38,004 nucleotides of DNA from an uncultured Mycolicibacterium sp. (GTDB taxonomy: Bacteria > Actinomycetota > Actinomycetes > Mycobacteriales > Mycobacteriaceae), in NCBI GenBank assembly GCA_945957405.1, contig CAMFLL010000025.1:1-38004 (forward strand). Reading direction: 5' to 3'. This document shows, in pieces, positions 8,528 through 16,007 of the stretch. Within the stretch, counting starts at the first letter, position 1. Every line of letters begins with the position of its first letter. Made by a program: the position numbers and the translations under genes. Under the pieces are notes generated by a model that saw only the letters and a program-made list of their open reading frames with translations, had not been told where the DNA came from and made no database searches.

Positions 8528-9304
8528 TCAGTACATGACCCCACCACCATTGACATGCAATGTCTGCCCATGCAGTAGCGTTGCGGCCGCCGAGGCGAGG
8601 AACACCGTCGTCGGTGCGACATCCTCCGGGCGGGCCAGCTCACGCGTGACCGAGCCGCCGGTGCGTTCGGCGACCCACTGGCCATCGCCGGCGAGGTCCT
8701 CGATCAGCGGTGTGAGCACCGGGCCCGGGGCGATCGCGTTGACGCGGATCGCCGGCCCCAGTTCGCGTGCCAGGGCACGCGTCAGGCCGACGACGCCGGC
8801 CTTGGCGGCGGAGTAGGACACGAAGTTGTGGGCCCCTTTGAAACCCAGCTGCGACGACACGTTGACGATCGCGCCGCGCGCGCCGGGCTGGCGGGCGAAG
8901 CGCTGCGATACCAGCATGGGTCCGGTCAGATCGGCGCGGACGGTGCGGTTCCACTGCTGCAGCGACATGTCGACGAACGGCACCTCCTCCATCATGCCGG
9001 CGTTGTTGACGAGGATGCTGCACCCGCCGAACTGCGCGGTGATCCGCTCGAACATCGCGTCGACGGCCGCCTCGTCGGTGACGTCGGCCTCCACTGCCAG
9101 CGCGTCGGACCGGCCCGCCACCAACTCGTCGACGAGATGCTGCGCCCGCTTCCCGTCGTCGAGGTGGTGGACGATGACGGCGGCGCCCGCGGCGGCGAAC
9201 GCCCGGCACATGGGTGCACCGAGCCCGCCGGTCCCGCCCGTGATCAGTGCGACTTCGCCGTCCAGCCGGAAGGGGCTGCCGACGGCCGTTGTGGTAGGCC
9301 CCAT
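8528..9304 (-). CDS. short-chain dehydrogenase/reductase
   Basis: A 258-residue classical SDR with ALITGGTGGLG for cofactor binding, ILVNNAGMM, the catalytic serine in VNVSSQLGF, YSAAK as the Tyr/Lys pair and a C-terminal LHGQTLHVNGG. Its ATG lies one base after the transporter stop, and the LacI gene begins 16 bases downstream. With the leftward SDR at 4244 this gives the regulon two dehydrogenases, so at least two redox steps are expected. The HH in place of an acidic residue after beta-2 (VIVHHLDDGKR) may favour NADP, but that is a weak inference. Confidence 0.9.
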   Translation of the reverse strand: MGPTTTAVGSPFRLDGEVALITGGTGGLGAPMCRAFAAAGAAVIVHHLDDGKRAQHLVDELVAGRSDALAVEADVTDEAAVDAMFERITAQFGGCSILVNNAGMMEEVPFVDMSLQQWNRTVRADLTGPMLVSQRFARQPGARGAIVNVSSQLGFKGAHNFVSYSAAKAGVVGLTRALARELGPAIRVNAIAPGPVLTPLIEDLAGDGQWVAERTGGSVTRELARPEDVAPTTVFLASAAATLLHGQTLHVNGGGVMY

Positions 9305-9305
9305 C

Positions 9306-10661
9306 TCAGATGGCCGATGCGGCGATCAGGCCGGCGTCGGGTGAATCGGCGTTCCGGCGGATGCGGGCTTTCGCGATGATCAGCGAGACCACGGTGACCG
9401 CGCAGCAGCCGGCCAGTAGCGCGGCCACCAGCCAGGGCTGCCCACCGCCGACGATCACGAGGCTTGCAGCCACCAGGGGCGCCGGCCCGCCGATCAGCGT
9501 CCCGGCGAGTTCGCGGCACAATGCCACGCCTGAGAACCGGACGTCCGCGGGGAACAGGTCGACCAGGAAGGCGCCCTGCGAGCCGGCCATCGCGCCGAAG
9601 GAGATGGAGTAGGTCAGCAGCAGGGCAAGACCGATCAGTAGCGGTGTGCGGGTGTCGAGCAGCGCGAACATCGGGAACGCCATGAGCATGCAGTACGCCG
9701 CGCCCAGCATGAAGACCCGCGGCGCGCCGATGCGGTCGGCCAGCAGCCCGAAGCATGCCGCCAGTACGGCGCCCACGAGCGACGCGATCAGCGAGGCAGT
9801 CAACGCGACGCTTTTGGGCATGGTCAGCGTGGTGGTGATGTAGCTCAACGCGAACGTCGTGGTGATGTAGGACATGGCCTGGTGGCCCACCATCACACCG
9901 AAACCGAGGACCACGCTGCGCCAGTGGCCACGCAGCAGTTCGAACACCGGGATACGCCGCTCGGCCTTGCGCTCGGCGCGTTGCTTGGCTGCCAGGAACT
10001 CAGGCGCTTCCTCGACGCGCTTACGGATGAACACCGCGACCAACAGGATGACGGCACTGAACAGGAACGGGATGCGCCAGCCCCAGGTGAGCAGGATGTC
10101 GCCGGGCAGCATCGCCACGATCAGGAAGGTCACCACACCGAGCGCCGAACCGATTGCCGTGGCGCCGTTGGGAACTGCGGTGCCGAACGCCCGCCGGCTG
10201 GGTCTGATGGTCTCGGAGATGATCGTCATGGTTCCGGCGAGTTCGGCGCCGGCGCCCGCACCCTGGCACAGGCGCAGGAACACCAGCAGTGCCGGTGCCC
10301 ACAGGCCGATGTGTTCGTAGGTGGGCAGGCAGCCCATCAGGAACGTCGATGCACCCATCAGCACCAGCGTGAAGATCAAGGCGGGCTTGCGACCGAACTT
10401 GTCGCCGAAGTTGGCGATCAGCATGCCGCCCACCGGTCGGGCGAAGAATCCGACGGCGAACGTGGCGAACGCTGCGAGCGTCGCGGCCGACGGGGACAGG
10501 TCCTTGGAGAAGAACAGCGGGCCGATGATCAGCGCCGATGCAGCGCCGAACAGGCCGAAGTCGTACCACTCGACGACGGAGCCGACGGTGCCGGCGACCA
10601 GCACCCGGCGTTCCTGTACGGGGTTCACGCCGGGCGGCGGTGTGTTCGGATTTTCAGACAT
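9306..10661 (-). CDS. MHS-family MFS proton symporter
   Basis: A 451-residue, 12-helix transporter of the metabolite:H+ symporter family: VVEWYDFGLFGAAS in helix 1, ANFGDKFGRKP between helices 2 and 3, RLCQGAGAGAELAGT in helix 4 (GAEL in place of the more common GGEW/GGEY), WGWRIPFLFS, and FGLLADRIGAPR in the second half. It sits between the CoA-transferase (72-base gap) and the SDR (one-base gap) and is expected to import the substrate of the LacI regulon. The substrate cannot be named from sequence. Confidence 0.9.
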   Translation of the reverse strand: MSENPNTPPPGVNPVQERRVLVAGTVGSVVEWYDFGLFGAASALIIGPLFFSKDLSPSAATLAAFATFAVGFFARPVGGMLIANFGDKFGRKPALIFTLVLMGASTFLMGCLPTYEHIGLWAPALLVFLRLCQGAGAGAELAGTMTIISETIRPSRRAFGTAVPNGATAIGSALGVVTFLIVAMLPGDILLTWGWRIPFLFSAVILLVAVFIRKRVEEAPEFLAAKQRAERKAERRIPVFELLRGHWRSVVLGFGVMVGHQAMSYITTTFALSYITTTLTMPKSVALTASLIASLVGAVLAACFGLLADRIGAPRVFMLGAAYCMLMAFPMFALLDTRTPLLIGLALLLTYSISFGAMAGSQGAFLVDLFPADVRFSGVALCRELAGTLIGGPAPLVAASLVIVGGGQPWLVAALLAGCCAVTVVSLIIAKARIRRNADSPDAGLIAASAI

Positions 10662-10733
10662 GAGTTGCGTCCTTGTCTCTGACAGTCTGGCGGGTTGGTT
10701 GGTGGACGGGGTGATCGGGGTCGGTTCGGGGGC

Positions 10734-12269
10734 TCAGTAGGACTGGTCGAACAGCGAGCGGTCCATTTCCTTCGGCTCATGCGGGATCGTCACGGGGAAC
10801 GCGATCTGGGCGAGGACATCGCGCTCGATGTCGATTCCCGGCGCGATCTCGATCAGCTCGAGTTGGCCGAGCGGATTGAGTTCGAGCACCGCACGTTCGG
10901 TGATGAAGACGACCCGCTGACCACGTTCGGCGGCCAGCATGCCGTTGAAGGAGATCTGTTCGACGGCGGCGACGAACCGCTGGGAGCGGCCTTCTACAGC
11001 CACCGAGAGCCGGCCCGTCGCCCGATCCCATGTGGTCTGGAGTCCACCGGCGGTCAGGGTGCCGCTGAACACCGCGGTTTTGGCGCCCTGGCTGATGTTG
11101 ACGAATCCGCCCACCCCGACGATGCGGCCGCCGAACCGGGAGATGTTGACGTCACCGCGCGGCGAGACCTCGGCGAAGGACAGAAATGCGATGTCCAGAC
11201 CACCGCCGTCGTAGAAGTCGAACTGGTAGGGCTGATCCACCATGGCGTCGTAGTTGACCGCCGCGCCCGCGTCGAGGCCGCTCATCGGCAGTCCGCCGAC
11301 GAGTCCCTGCTCGTTGGTGAGGACGACGTCGTCGAGCACGCCGAACTCAGCCGCTGCCATCGAGACTCCGGTCGAGATTCCGGAGCCGAGGTTACAGACC
11401 GCGCCCCGGAACAGTTCCTGGGCGGCGCGGCGGGCGATCAGTCCGCGCGGTCCTTTCGGCAATGGTTCGAGCGTGTCGACGGCGACCCGCTCCTGGCCGG
11501 CATAGCCGGGGTTGGATGCGGACTGGTACGTGGTCGGCTGGGTTTCGTCGACGACGACGAGGTTAACCAGAAAGTGCGGGATCTTCACGGACTTCGGCGG
11601 CAGGCTGTGGGCTTCGACGACACGTGCGACCTGCACGATCACCATTCCGCCGTTGTTGTAGACGGCCTGCGCCATGGACAACATCTCACCGAAGTAGGCC
11701 TCGCCGTCCATCGAGATGTTGCCCAGGGTGTCCGATGTGGTGCCGCGTAGCAGTGCCACCTGCGGGACGACGGGCTTGTAGTGGATGAGTTGCCTGCCGT
11801 CGATGTCGATCGCGACGGATGGCCCATCGGCACTCGGTGCACCCTGGCTGCCACCGCCCTGACGGGGGTCGACGTAGGTGCCGACGCCGACGTCGGTGAA
11901 CAGTCCTGGCCGCTTGGCGGCCGACTCGCGCATCAGCTGAGACAGGGAACCCTGTGGGACGGTGAATAATTCGATCTCACCGCGGGTCGCGGCTTCGGCG
12001 ATGCCGGGGGCGTCGACGACAGTGCCGCACACCATCCGCTTGAGCAGCCCGGGATGCCGGAGTCGGTGCACACCTTTGGTGGCTTTGTCCCCGATACCGA
12101 CCGGGTGAATGGTGGTGAGCGCAGTGGGCGCATTCTCGGCGAGGAAGCGGCGCTCCAACGCCTCGATGAGCAACTCCGGCACCGCGTGACCGCCGCCGGA
12201 CCCGCCGATGACGATGGTGTCGGAGTCGGCGATGGAGCGCACGGCCTGGTCTGCGTCGACGATCTTCAT
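10734..12269 (-). CDS. family I acyl-CoA transferase (acetate/propionate CoA-transferase-like)
   Basis: A 511-residue protein with alpha and beta CoA-transferase halves fused in one chain, as in YdiF and propionate CoA-transferase. The N-terminal half has the glycine-rich GGSGGGHAVPELLIEAL. The C-terminal half has AVCNLGSGIS and VVLTNEQGLVGG, whose glutamate is in the position of the residue that forms the glutamyl-CoA thioester. It would activate a carboxylic acid using a CoA donor. The start overlaps the crotonase stop (ATGA) and an AAGGAG sits 8 bases upstream. With the crotonase and MaoC genes it indicates that the regulon's substrate is processed as a CoA ester. Confidence 0.92.
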   Translation of the reverse strand: MKIVDADQAVRSIADSDTIVIGGSGGGHAVPELLIEALERRFLAENAPTALTTIHPVGIGDKATKGVHRLRHPGLLKRMVCGTVVDAPGIAEAATRGEIELFTVPQGSLSQLMRESAAKRPGLFTDVGVGTYVDPRQGGGSQGAPSADGPSVAIDIDGRQLIHYKPVVPQVALLRGTTSDTLGNISMDGEAYFGEMLSMAQAVYNNGGMVIVQVARVVEAHSLPPKSVKIPHFLVNLVVVDETQPTTYQSASNPGYAGQERVAVDTLEPLPKGPRGLIARRAAQELFRGAVCNLGSGISTGVSMAAAEFGVLDDVVLTNEQGLVGGLPMSGLDAGAAVNYDAMVDQPYQFDFYDGGGLDIAFLSFAEVSPRGDVNISRFGGRIVGVGGFVNISQGAKTAVFSGTLTAGGLQTTWDRATGRLSVAVEGRSQRFVAAVEQISFNGMLAAERGQRVVFITERAVLELNPLGQLELIEIAPGIDIERDVLAQIAFPVTIPHEPKEMDRSLFDQSY

Positions 12270-13072
12270 CGGGAGGCTCCTTGCAGGCCGAGGCGGTGAG
12301 TGAACGTCGGCGGGCGCTTCTCGATGAAGGCCGCCGCGCCCTCGCGGGCGTCATCGGTGCTGTAGACCTCGGCGATCGACTCGATCTCCGCATCGCGGCC
12401 TGCCTCCCTGCCGCGGGTGAGTCCGGTGTTCACGCAGTGCTTGGTGGCCCGCAGTGCCGCCTGCGGCAACTCGGTGAGTCGCTCGGCGATGCGCATCGCC
12501 TCGTCCTCGCCGACGCCGTCGGGGACGACCGACGTGACCAGTCCCCACGCCAGCGCCGTCGTCGCGTCGACGCTGTCACCGAGCAGCAGCATGTGCCGGG
12601 CCCGGCCGGCGCCGATGATCTGCGGAAGTCGTTGGGTGCCGCCGCCGGACGCGAACACGCCGACCTTGACCTCGGGTAGCCCGATGGATGCCGTGTCCTC
12701 CGCGACGCGGATGTCGGCGACCAGCGACAACTCCAGGCCACCACCGAGGGTGTGGCCACGAAGCACCGCGACCAGCGGTTGCGGGATGTTCTCGAGCGCG
12801 TCGTATGCGGCGTGCTCCGATGCCGACACCGCGCGCCCCGCCTCAGGGTTGGTGGGAAAACCCTTGATGTCCGACCCGACCGACAGTGACTTCGGGCTCC
12901 CGGACGTCAGCACCACCGCACGCACATCCGTGCGCTCCGCAATGTCCAGGGCGACGTCGCGCAATTGGCTGCGCATGTCGTTGGTGAGTGGATTCAGTGG
13001 CGGGTTCACCAGCCGGATCACGCCCACCGCTCCTACGGTCGCGAACTCCACGCGGGCCGTCTTGTCAGTCAT
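12266..13072 (-). CDS. enoyl-CoA hydratase/isomerase (crotonase family)
   Basis: A 268-residue crotonase. The oxyanion-hole segments are SVGSDIKGF and GHTLGGGLELSL, and both catalytic glutamates are present (GGLELS and SIGLPEVKVG), so hydratase activity is plausible. ATG at 13070-13072 is preferred over the TTG just before it because GGAGG lies at a normal distance. It is the first gene of a five-gene leftward operon (hydratase, CoA-transferase, transporter, SDR, LacI). The promoter just upstream carries the same dyad as the MaoC/DUF993 promoter. The acyl chain processed is unknown. Confidence 0.92.
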   Translation of the reverse strand: MTDKTARVEFATVGAVGVIRLVNPPLNPLTNDMRSQLRDVALDIAERTDVRAVVLTSGSPKSLSVGSDIKGFPTNPEAGRAVSASEHAAYDALENIPQPLVAVLRGHTLGGGLELSLVADIRVAEDTASIGLPEVKVGVFASGGGTQRLPQIIGAGRARHMLLLGDSVDATTALAWGLVTSVVPDGVGEDEAMRIAERLTELPQAALRATKHCVNTGLTRGREAGRDAEIESIAEVYSTDDAREGAAAFIEKRPPTFTHRLGLQGASR

Positions 13073-13083
13073 CAAACCTCCGA

Positions 13084-13097
13084 GGTAACCGGTTACA
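13084..13097. promoter_or_regulatory. LacI-type operator of the crotonase-CoA-transferase operon
   Basis: GGTAACCGGTTACA has the perfect dyad GTAACCGGTTAC. It lies 12 bases upstream of the crotonase start codon and 11 bases downstream of the -10 box, a position that should block RNA polymerase. The 17-base extended sequence is the reverse complement of the one at the MaoC/DUF993 divergon. Confidence 0.87.
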
Positions 13098-13107
13098 TTT
13101 GTGAGGT

Positions 13108-13137
13108 AGGCTACATCTGGAATCGGGCGTGATGCAA
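13108..13137 (-). promoter_or_regulatory. sigma-70-type promoter of the leftward catabolic operon
   Basis: On the minus strand TTGCAT (13132-13137) and TAGCCT (13108-13113) are separated by 18 bases, a plausible -35/-10 pair for the mycobacterial housekeeping sigma factor. The operator at 13085-13096 follows directly. Prediction is by eye only. Confidence 0.5.
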
Positions 13138-13242
13138 GACCGGATGCTCAAGTTCTCCCGAACGGGGCGCGGCCCGCGGGCATCATGTGTCGAAAAGAGT
13201 TATCCGGCAACAGATGTCATCGAAGGGCAGGTTCCGATATCG

Positions 13243-14679
13243 TCACGCGATACCCGACCGCATCAGCCCGCCCGCGTCATAGGCCTGGCGGACCGCATCG
13301 AACCGACCGAGATTCGGGCCGAGGTAGCGGCTCAGCGGTTGCCCCGGTTCGACGTAGTTGATGTAACCACCGACCGAGCTGGCGGCCACTGCGGTGTGCG
13401 CGTCGGCCAGCCACGTCGACGCCACGTCGAAAGGCGCCTCGGTGTACCACTGCACGGAGGCCGCCGACTGCCGCCACGGAAAGGCGCTGTCCGCGGGGGC
13501 GACATCGTTCACGGCCCCCGAGAGTGACTCGATCACCGCCGTCGCCGACCCGGCGGCCGTCGGCCAGGCCGACGTCGCTGCGATAATGGAATTGGCTGCG
13601 GCAGCGTTCATTTCGCCGATGACGTCGGAACCGGCAGTGAACTGCCGCGGTACCCTGGCCTGCGCCCCGCCCTCGAAATAGTGGATGAAGTCCAGGCGGT
13701 TCTTGGTCCTGATACTCGTCGAGGACGGCGCCACACCCACCGCCGCGTTGAGTGCCCCGGCCAGGCCCTGCCCGGTTCCGGGCGGGGTCGCCAGAATGAC
13801 GGTGCACCGCGACGGGCCGCCACCGACGGTGACGTTGACCATGCCCCAGACGGCGCGGTCGGCGGCGCTGAGCCAGTTGTGCCAGCCCGCGATCACCTGG
13901 GCCGCCGATGCCGGCGGGTAACCCAACGTGACCACGTCGCGGTCGGTGGTCGGGAACGTCCGGAAGGTCAGCGACGTCACCACACCGCAATTGCCGCCGC
14001 CGCCACCGCGCAGCGCCCAGAACAGGTCGTCATGGTCACCCGCGGACGCCGTCACGACATCGCCCGACGGCAACACCACCGACGCCGATACCAGCGCGTC
14101 GCACGTGAGCCCCGCCGACCGGGCATCCGAACCCAGCCCGCCGCCCAGCGCCAGACCGGCGACACCGACGGTGGGGCAACTGCCGGACGGGATCGAACGG
14201 CCCTGCGCGGCAAGTATGGTCTGCACCGAATCGAGATCTGCCGCAGGCGAAATGGTCACCAAGCCGGATATCGGATCGAGGGTCGTGCCGCCCGGTAACT
14301 GCCGTAGATCGATGACCATCACCCCGTCGGCGGTGGAAGCCCCGATGTAGGAATGTCCGCCGCTGCGCGCGCTGACGCCGAGGCCGTTCTGGCCGGCGAA
14401 GCCCATCGCCTTCTGCACATCGGCCACCGAGGTCACGCTGACGACCGCCAAGGGTGCCGACCCGGCGAACCGCGTGTTGAACACCCCTTTGGCGGCGGCG
14501 AAGTCGGGCGCCGACGGCAGGACGACACGGCCGTCGACCATGCCGTCCAACGCATTCCAGTCAGGTCCCTGTGAGGCTGCTTCGGGCAGCACCGACCGGC
14601 AGGACCCCAGCAGGGCGGCGCCGACCACCCCACCGAGTGCCCGGCGGACGAACGCCTGCCGGGAAATCTCGCCTGACAT
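13243..14679 (-). CDS. exported berberine-bridge-type FAD oxidoreductase, probable Tat lipoprotein
   Basis: 478 residues. The N terminus (SRQAFVRRALGG, hydrophobic stretch, LLGSC) reads as a Tat-type signal with a lipobox, so the enzyme is probably anchored outside the membrane. The FAD-binding PCMH domain has ARSGGHSYIGAS, whose histidine is the usual 8-alpha FAD attachment site, and SCPTVGVAGLALGGG, whose cysteine is the 6-S attachment site of bicovalent flavoproteins. The C-terminal BBE segment ends with YINYVEPG and YLGPNLGRFDAVRQAYD. It would oxidise an alcohol, sugar or phenolic compound with O2 or another acceptor. The ATG at 14677-14679 is chosen at the signal peptide; the long open frame to 15690 is antisense to two other genes. 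Confidence 0.9.
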   Translation of the reverse strand: MSGEISRQAFVRRALGGVVGAALLGSCRSVLPEAASQGPDWNALDGMVDGRVVLPSAPDFAAAKGVFNTRFAGSAPLAVVSVTSVADVQKAMGFAGQNGLGVSARSGGHSYIGASTADGVMVIDLRQLPGGTTLDPISGLVTISPAADLDSVQTILAAQGRSIPSGSCPTVGVAGLALGGGLGSDARSAGLTCDALVSASVVLPSGDVVTASAGDHDDLFWALRGGGGGNCGVVTSLTFRTFPTTDRDVVTLGYPPASAAQVIAGWHNWLSAADRAVWGMVNVTVGGGPSRCTVILATPPGTGQGLAGALNAAVGVAPSSTSIRTKNRLDFIHYFEGGAQARVPRQFTAGSDVIGEMNAAAANSIIAATSAWPTAAGSATAVIESLSGAVNDVAPADSAFPWRQSAASVQWYTEAPFDVASTWLADAHTAVAASSVGGYINYVEPGQPLSRYLGPNLGRFDAVRQAYDAGGLMRSGIA

Positions 14680-14736
14680 GGGCAAAGCGTAGATGCTCAG
14701 GCGCGGCCCCTTGACTCGATCTGCCACAGTTGACGC

Positions 14737-15387
14737 ATGACATGGCGGGTCGGGGTGGTGATCACGGCGGTGGTTCTGTGCGGGTGCTCCAGCACCGCGA
14801 CGGGCGCGGGCGCCCCCGCCGCGACCCGGCTCGACGACATGCTCGCCGACGAGTCCGCCGTCAACGCCATCATGGGACCGCCGCCGCTGACCGCCACCCA
14901 CACCTACCGGGCACTCGAGCAGTGGCCCGACGGCTACAACTATGCCCCGGCCGACTGCCTGGCCGTCAGTGGGAACGCGATGGCGTCGGTCTATCAGGGC
15001 GCTCACAGCGGGGATATGCGCGGAATGCTGTTCGGCAACGAGCAGACCGGAACCGAGGTCGACGAGGCGGTGGTCTCTTTCGACACCGCAGCGCATGCGC
15101 GCGACTTCATCACGGCCACGGTGGGTACCTGGCAGCGCTGCTCCGACGACGTCCTCACGATCAGTTCGGCAGGTCGCGCGCCTCGGACGTTCACCATCGA
15201 CGCGCCTCGGGCCGTCGGCGGCGATGAGGTCACCGACTGCCAGTCCCAGTCTTACGAAGGCTGGGGCACCGTGCACGCGATGCGCGCCGACGGTGACGTC
15301 GTCATCGATGTGCGGGTCACCGGAGAGCGCCTGGCCGACCAGGCCGTGCGGGTGGTCACTGCCATCGTCGACCACACCCGGATCTGA
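14737..15387 (+). CDS. PknH-sensor-domain-like lipoprotein
   Basis: 216 residues with a lipoprotein signal (MTWRVGVVITAVVLCGCSS; lipobox LCGC). The mature domain resembles the mycobacterial PknH extracellular sensor-like domain: it contains cysteines in PADCLAV, WQRCSDD and EVTDCQSQ, spaced for disulfides, with AVVSFDTAAHARDF and a VRVTGERLADQAVRVV terminal helix. It would sit on the outer face of the plasma membrane and bind an unknown ligand. It is divergent from the flavoprotein, 57 bases apart, and the next gene starts two bases after its stop. Confidence 0.85.
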   Translation: MTWRVGVVITAVVLCGCSSTATGAGAPAATRLDDMLADESAVNAIMGPPPLTATHTYRALEQWPDGYNYAPADCLAVSGNAMASVYQGAHSGDMRGMLFGNEQTGTEVDEAVVSFDTAAHARDFITATVGTWQRCSDDVLTISSAGRAPRTFTIDAPRAVGGDEVTDCQSQSYEGWGTVHAMRADGDVVIDVRVTGERLADQAVRVVTAIVDHTRI

Positions 15388-15389
15388 CA

Positions 15390-15929
15390 TTGAGCGACGC
15401 CGACCGGATCCGCTGGGACGACAAGTATGCCCAGCGTGATGAACCCGACTCGGTAGGCCCGCCTGACATGCTGGCACCGTTCCAGCATGTGGTTCCGGAG
15501 TCGGGCCTCGCGCTCGATCTCGGCTGCGGGCAGGGCCGCCACAGTGTCTGGCTGGCGCTTCGCGGACTGGCTGTCTGCGGTGTCGACATCTCCTTGGTCG
15601 CGATCGAACGTGCGCGAGAATTGGCTCGCCGCAACGGTGTTGGCGAGCACTGCGTCTTCGACGTGCTCGATCTCGACGACGGTCTGCCACCGAGCGCCGC
15701 GGTCGATGTCGTGCTGTGTCACCGGTTTCGCGACCCTCGCCTGGATCAGGCGATCGTCGAGCGGCTCACGCCGGGCGGGCTGCTGGCGATGGTGACGCGC
15801 AGCGAGGTCGGTGATGCGCCCGGACACTTCCGGGCGCGGCCGGGTGAGCTGGTGGCGGCGTTCGCGGAGCTCGACATCATCGATGCGGGGGAGGGCAACG
15901 GGCAGGCCTGGTTGTTGGCGCGGCGCTGA
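15390..15929 (+). CDS. SAM-dependent methyltransferase, TehB-like
   Basis: 179 residues of a class I methyltransferase. Motif I is LALDLGCGQGRHSVWLA, motif II is VCGVDISLVAIERA, and DVLDLDDGLP precedes a VDVVLCHR motif IV strand. Length and order resemble TehB/thiopurine methyltransferase-like proteins. The start is a TTG at 15390, two bases after the lipoprotein stop, so the two are co-translated. The substrate is unknown. It ends 78 bases before the TIR-STAND gene; whether these genes share a transcript is unclear. Confidence 0.85.
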   Translation: MSDADRIRWDDKYAQRDEPDSVGPPDMLAPFQHVVPESGLALDLGCGQGRHSVWLALRGLAVCGVDISLVAIERARELARRNGVGEHCVFDVLDLDDGLPPSAAVDVVLCHRFRDPRLDQAIVERLTPGGLLAMVTRSEVGDAPGHFRARPGELVAAFAELDIIDAGEGNGQAWLLARR

Positions 15930-16007
15930 TCAAATTGACCGCGAAGCCATCCGCCGGCTGCGATCATCAGCTGAGTCCTCACGGGGGAGGATTATGGGGG
16001 GTGCATC

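Noticed and set aside
8525..8541. Inverted repeat GGGTCA-N5-TGACCC near the LacI gene start
   Set aside because: It overlaps the last codons of the SDR, does not resemble the GTAACCGGTTAC operator, and has no promoter around it. Chance is a sufficient explanation.
13243..15690. An 815-codon open frame on the minus strand
   Set aside because: Only the part to 14679 has flavoprotein features. The upstream extension is antisense to the lipoprotein and methyltransferase genes, which have clear domains and good starts.
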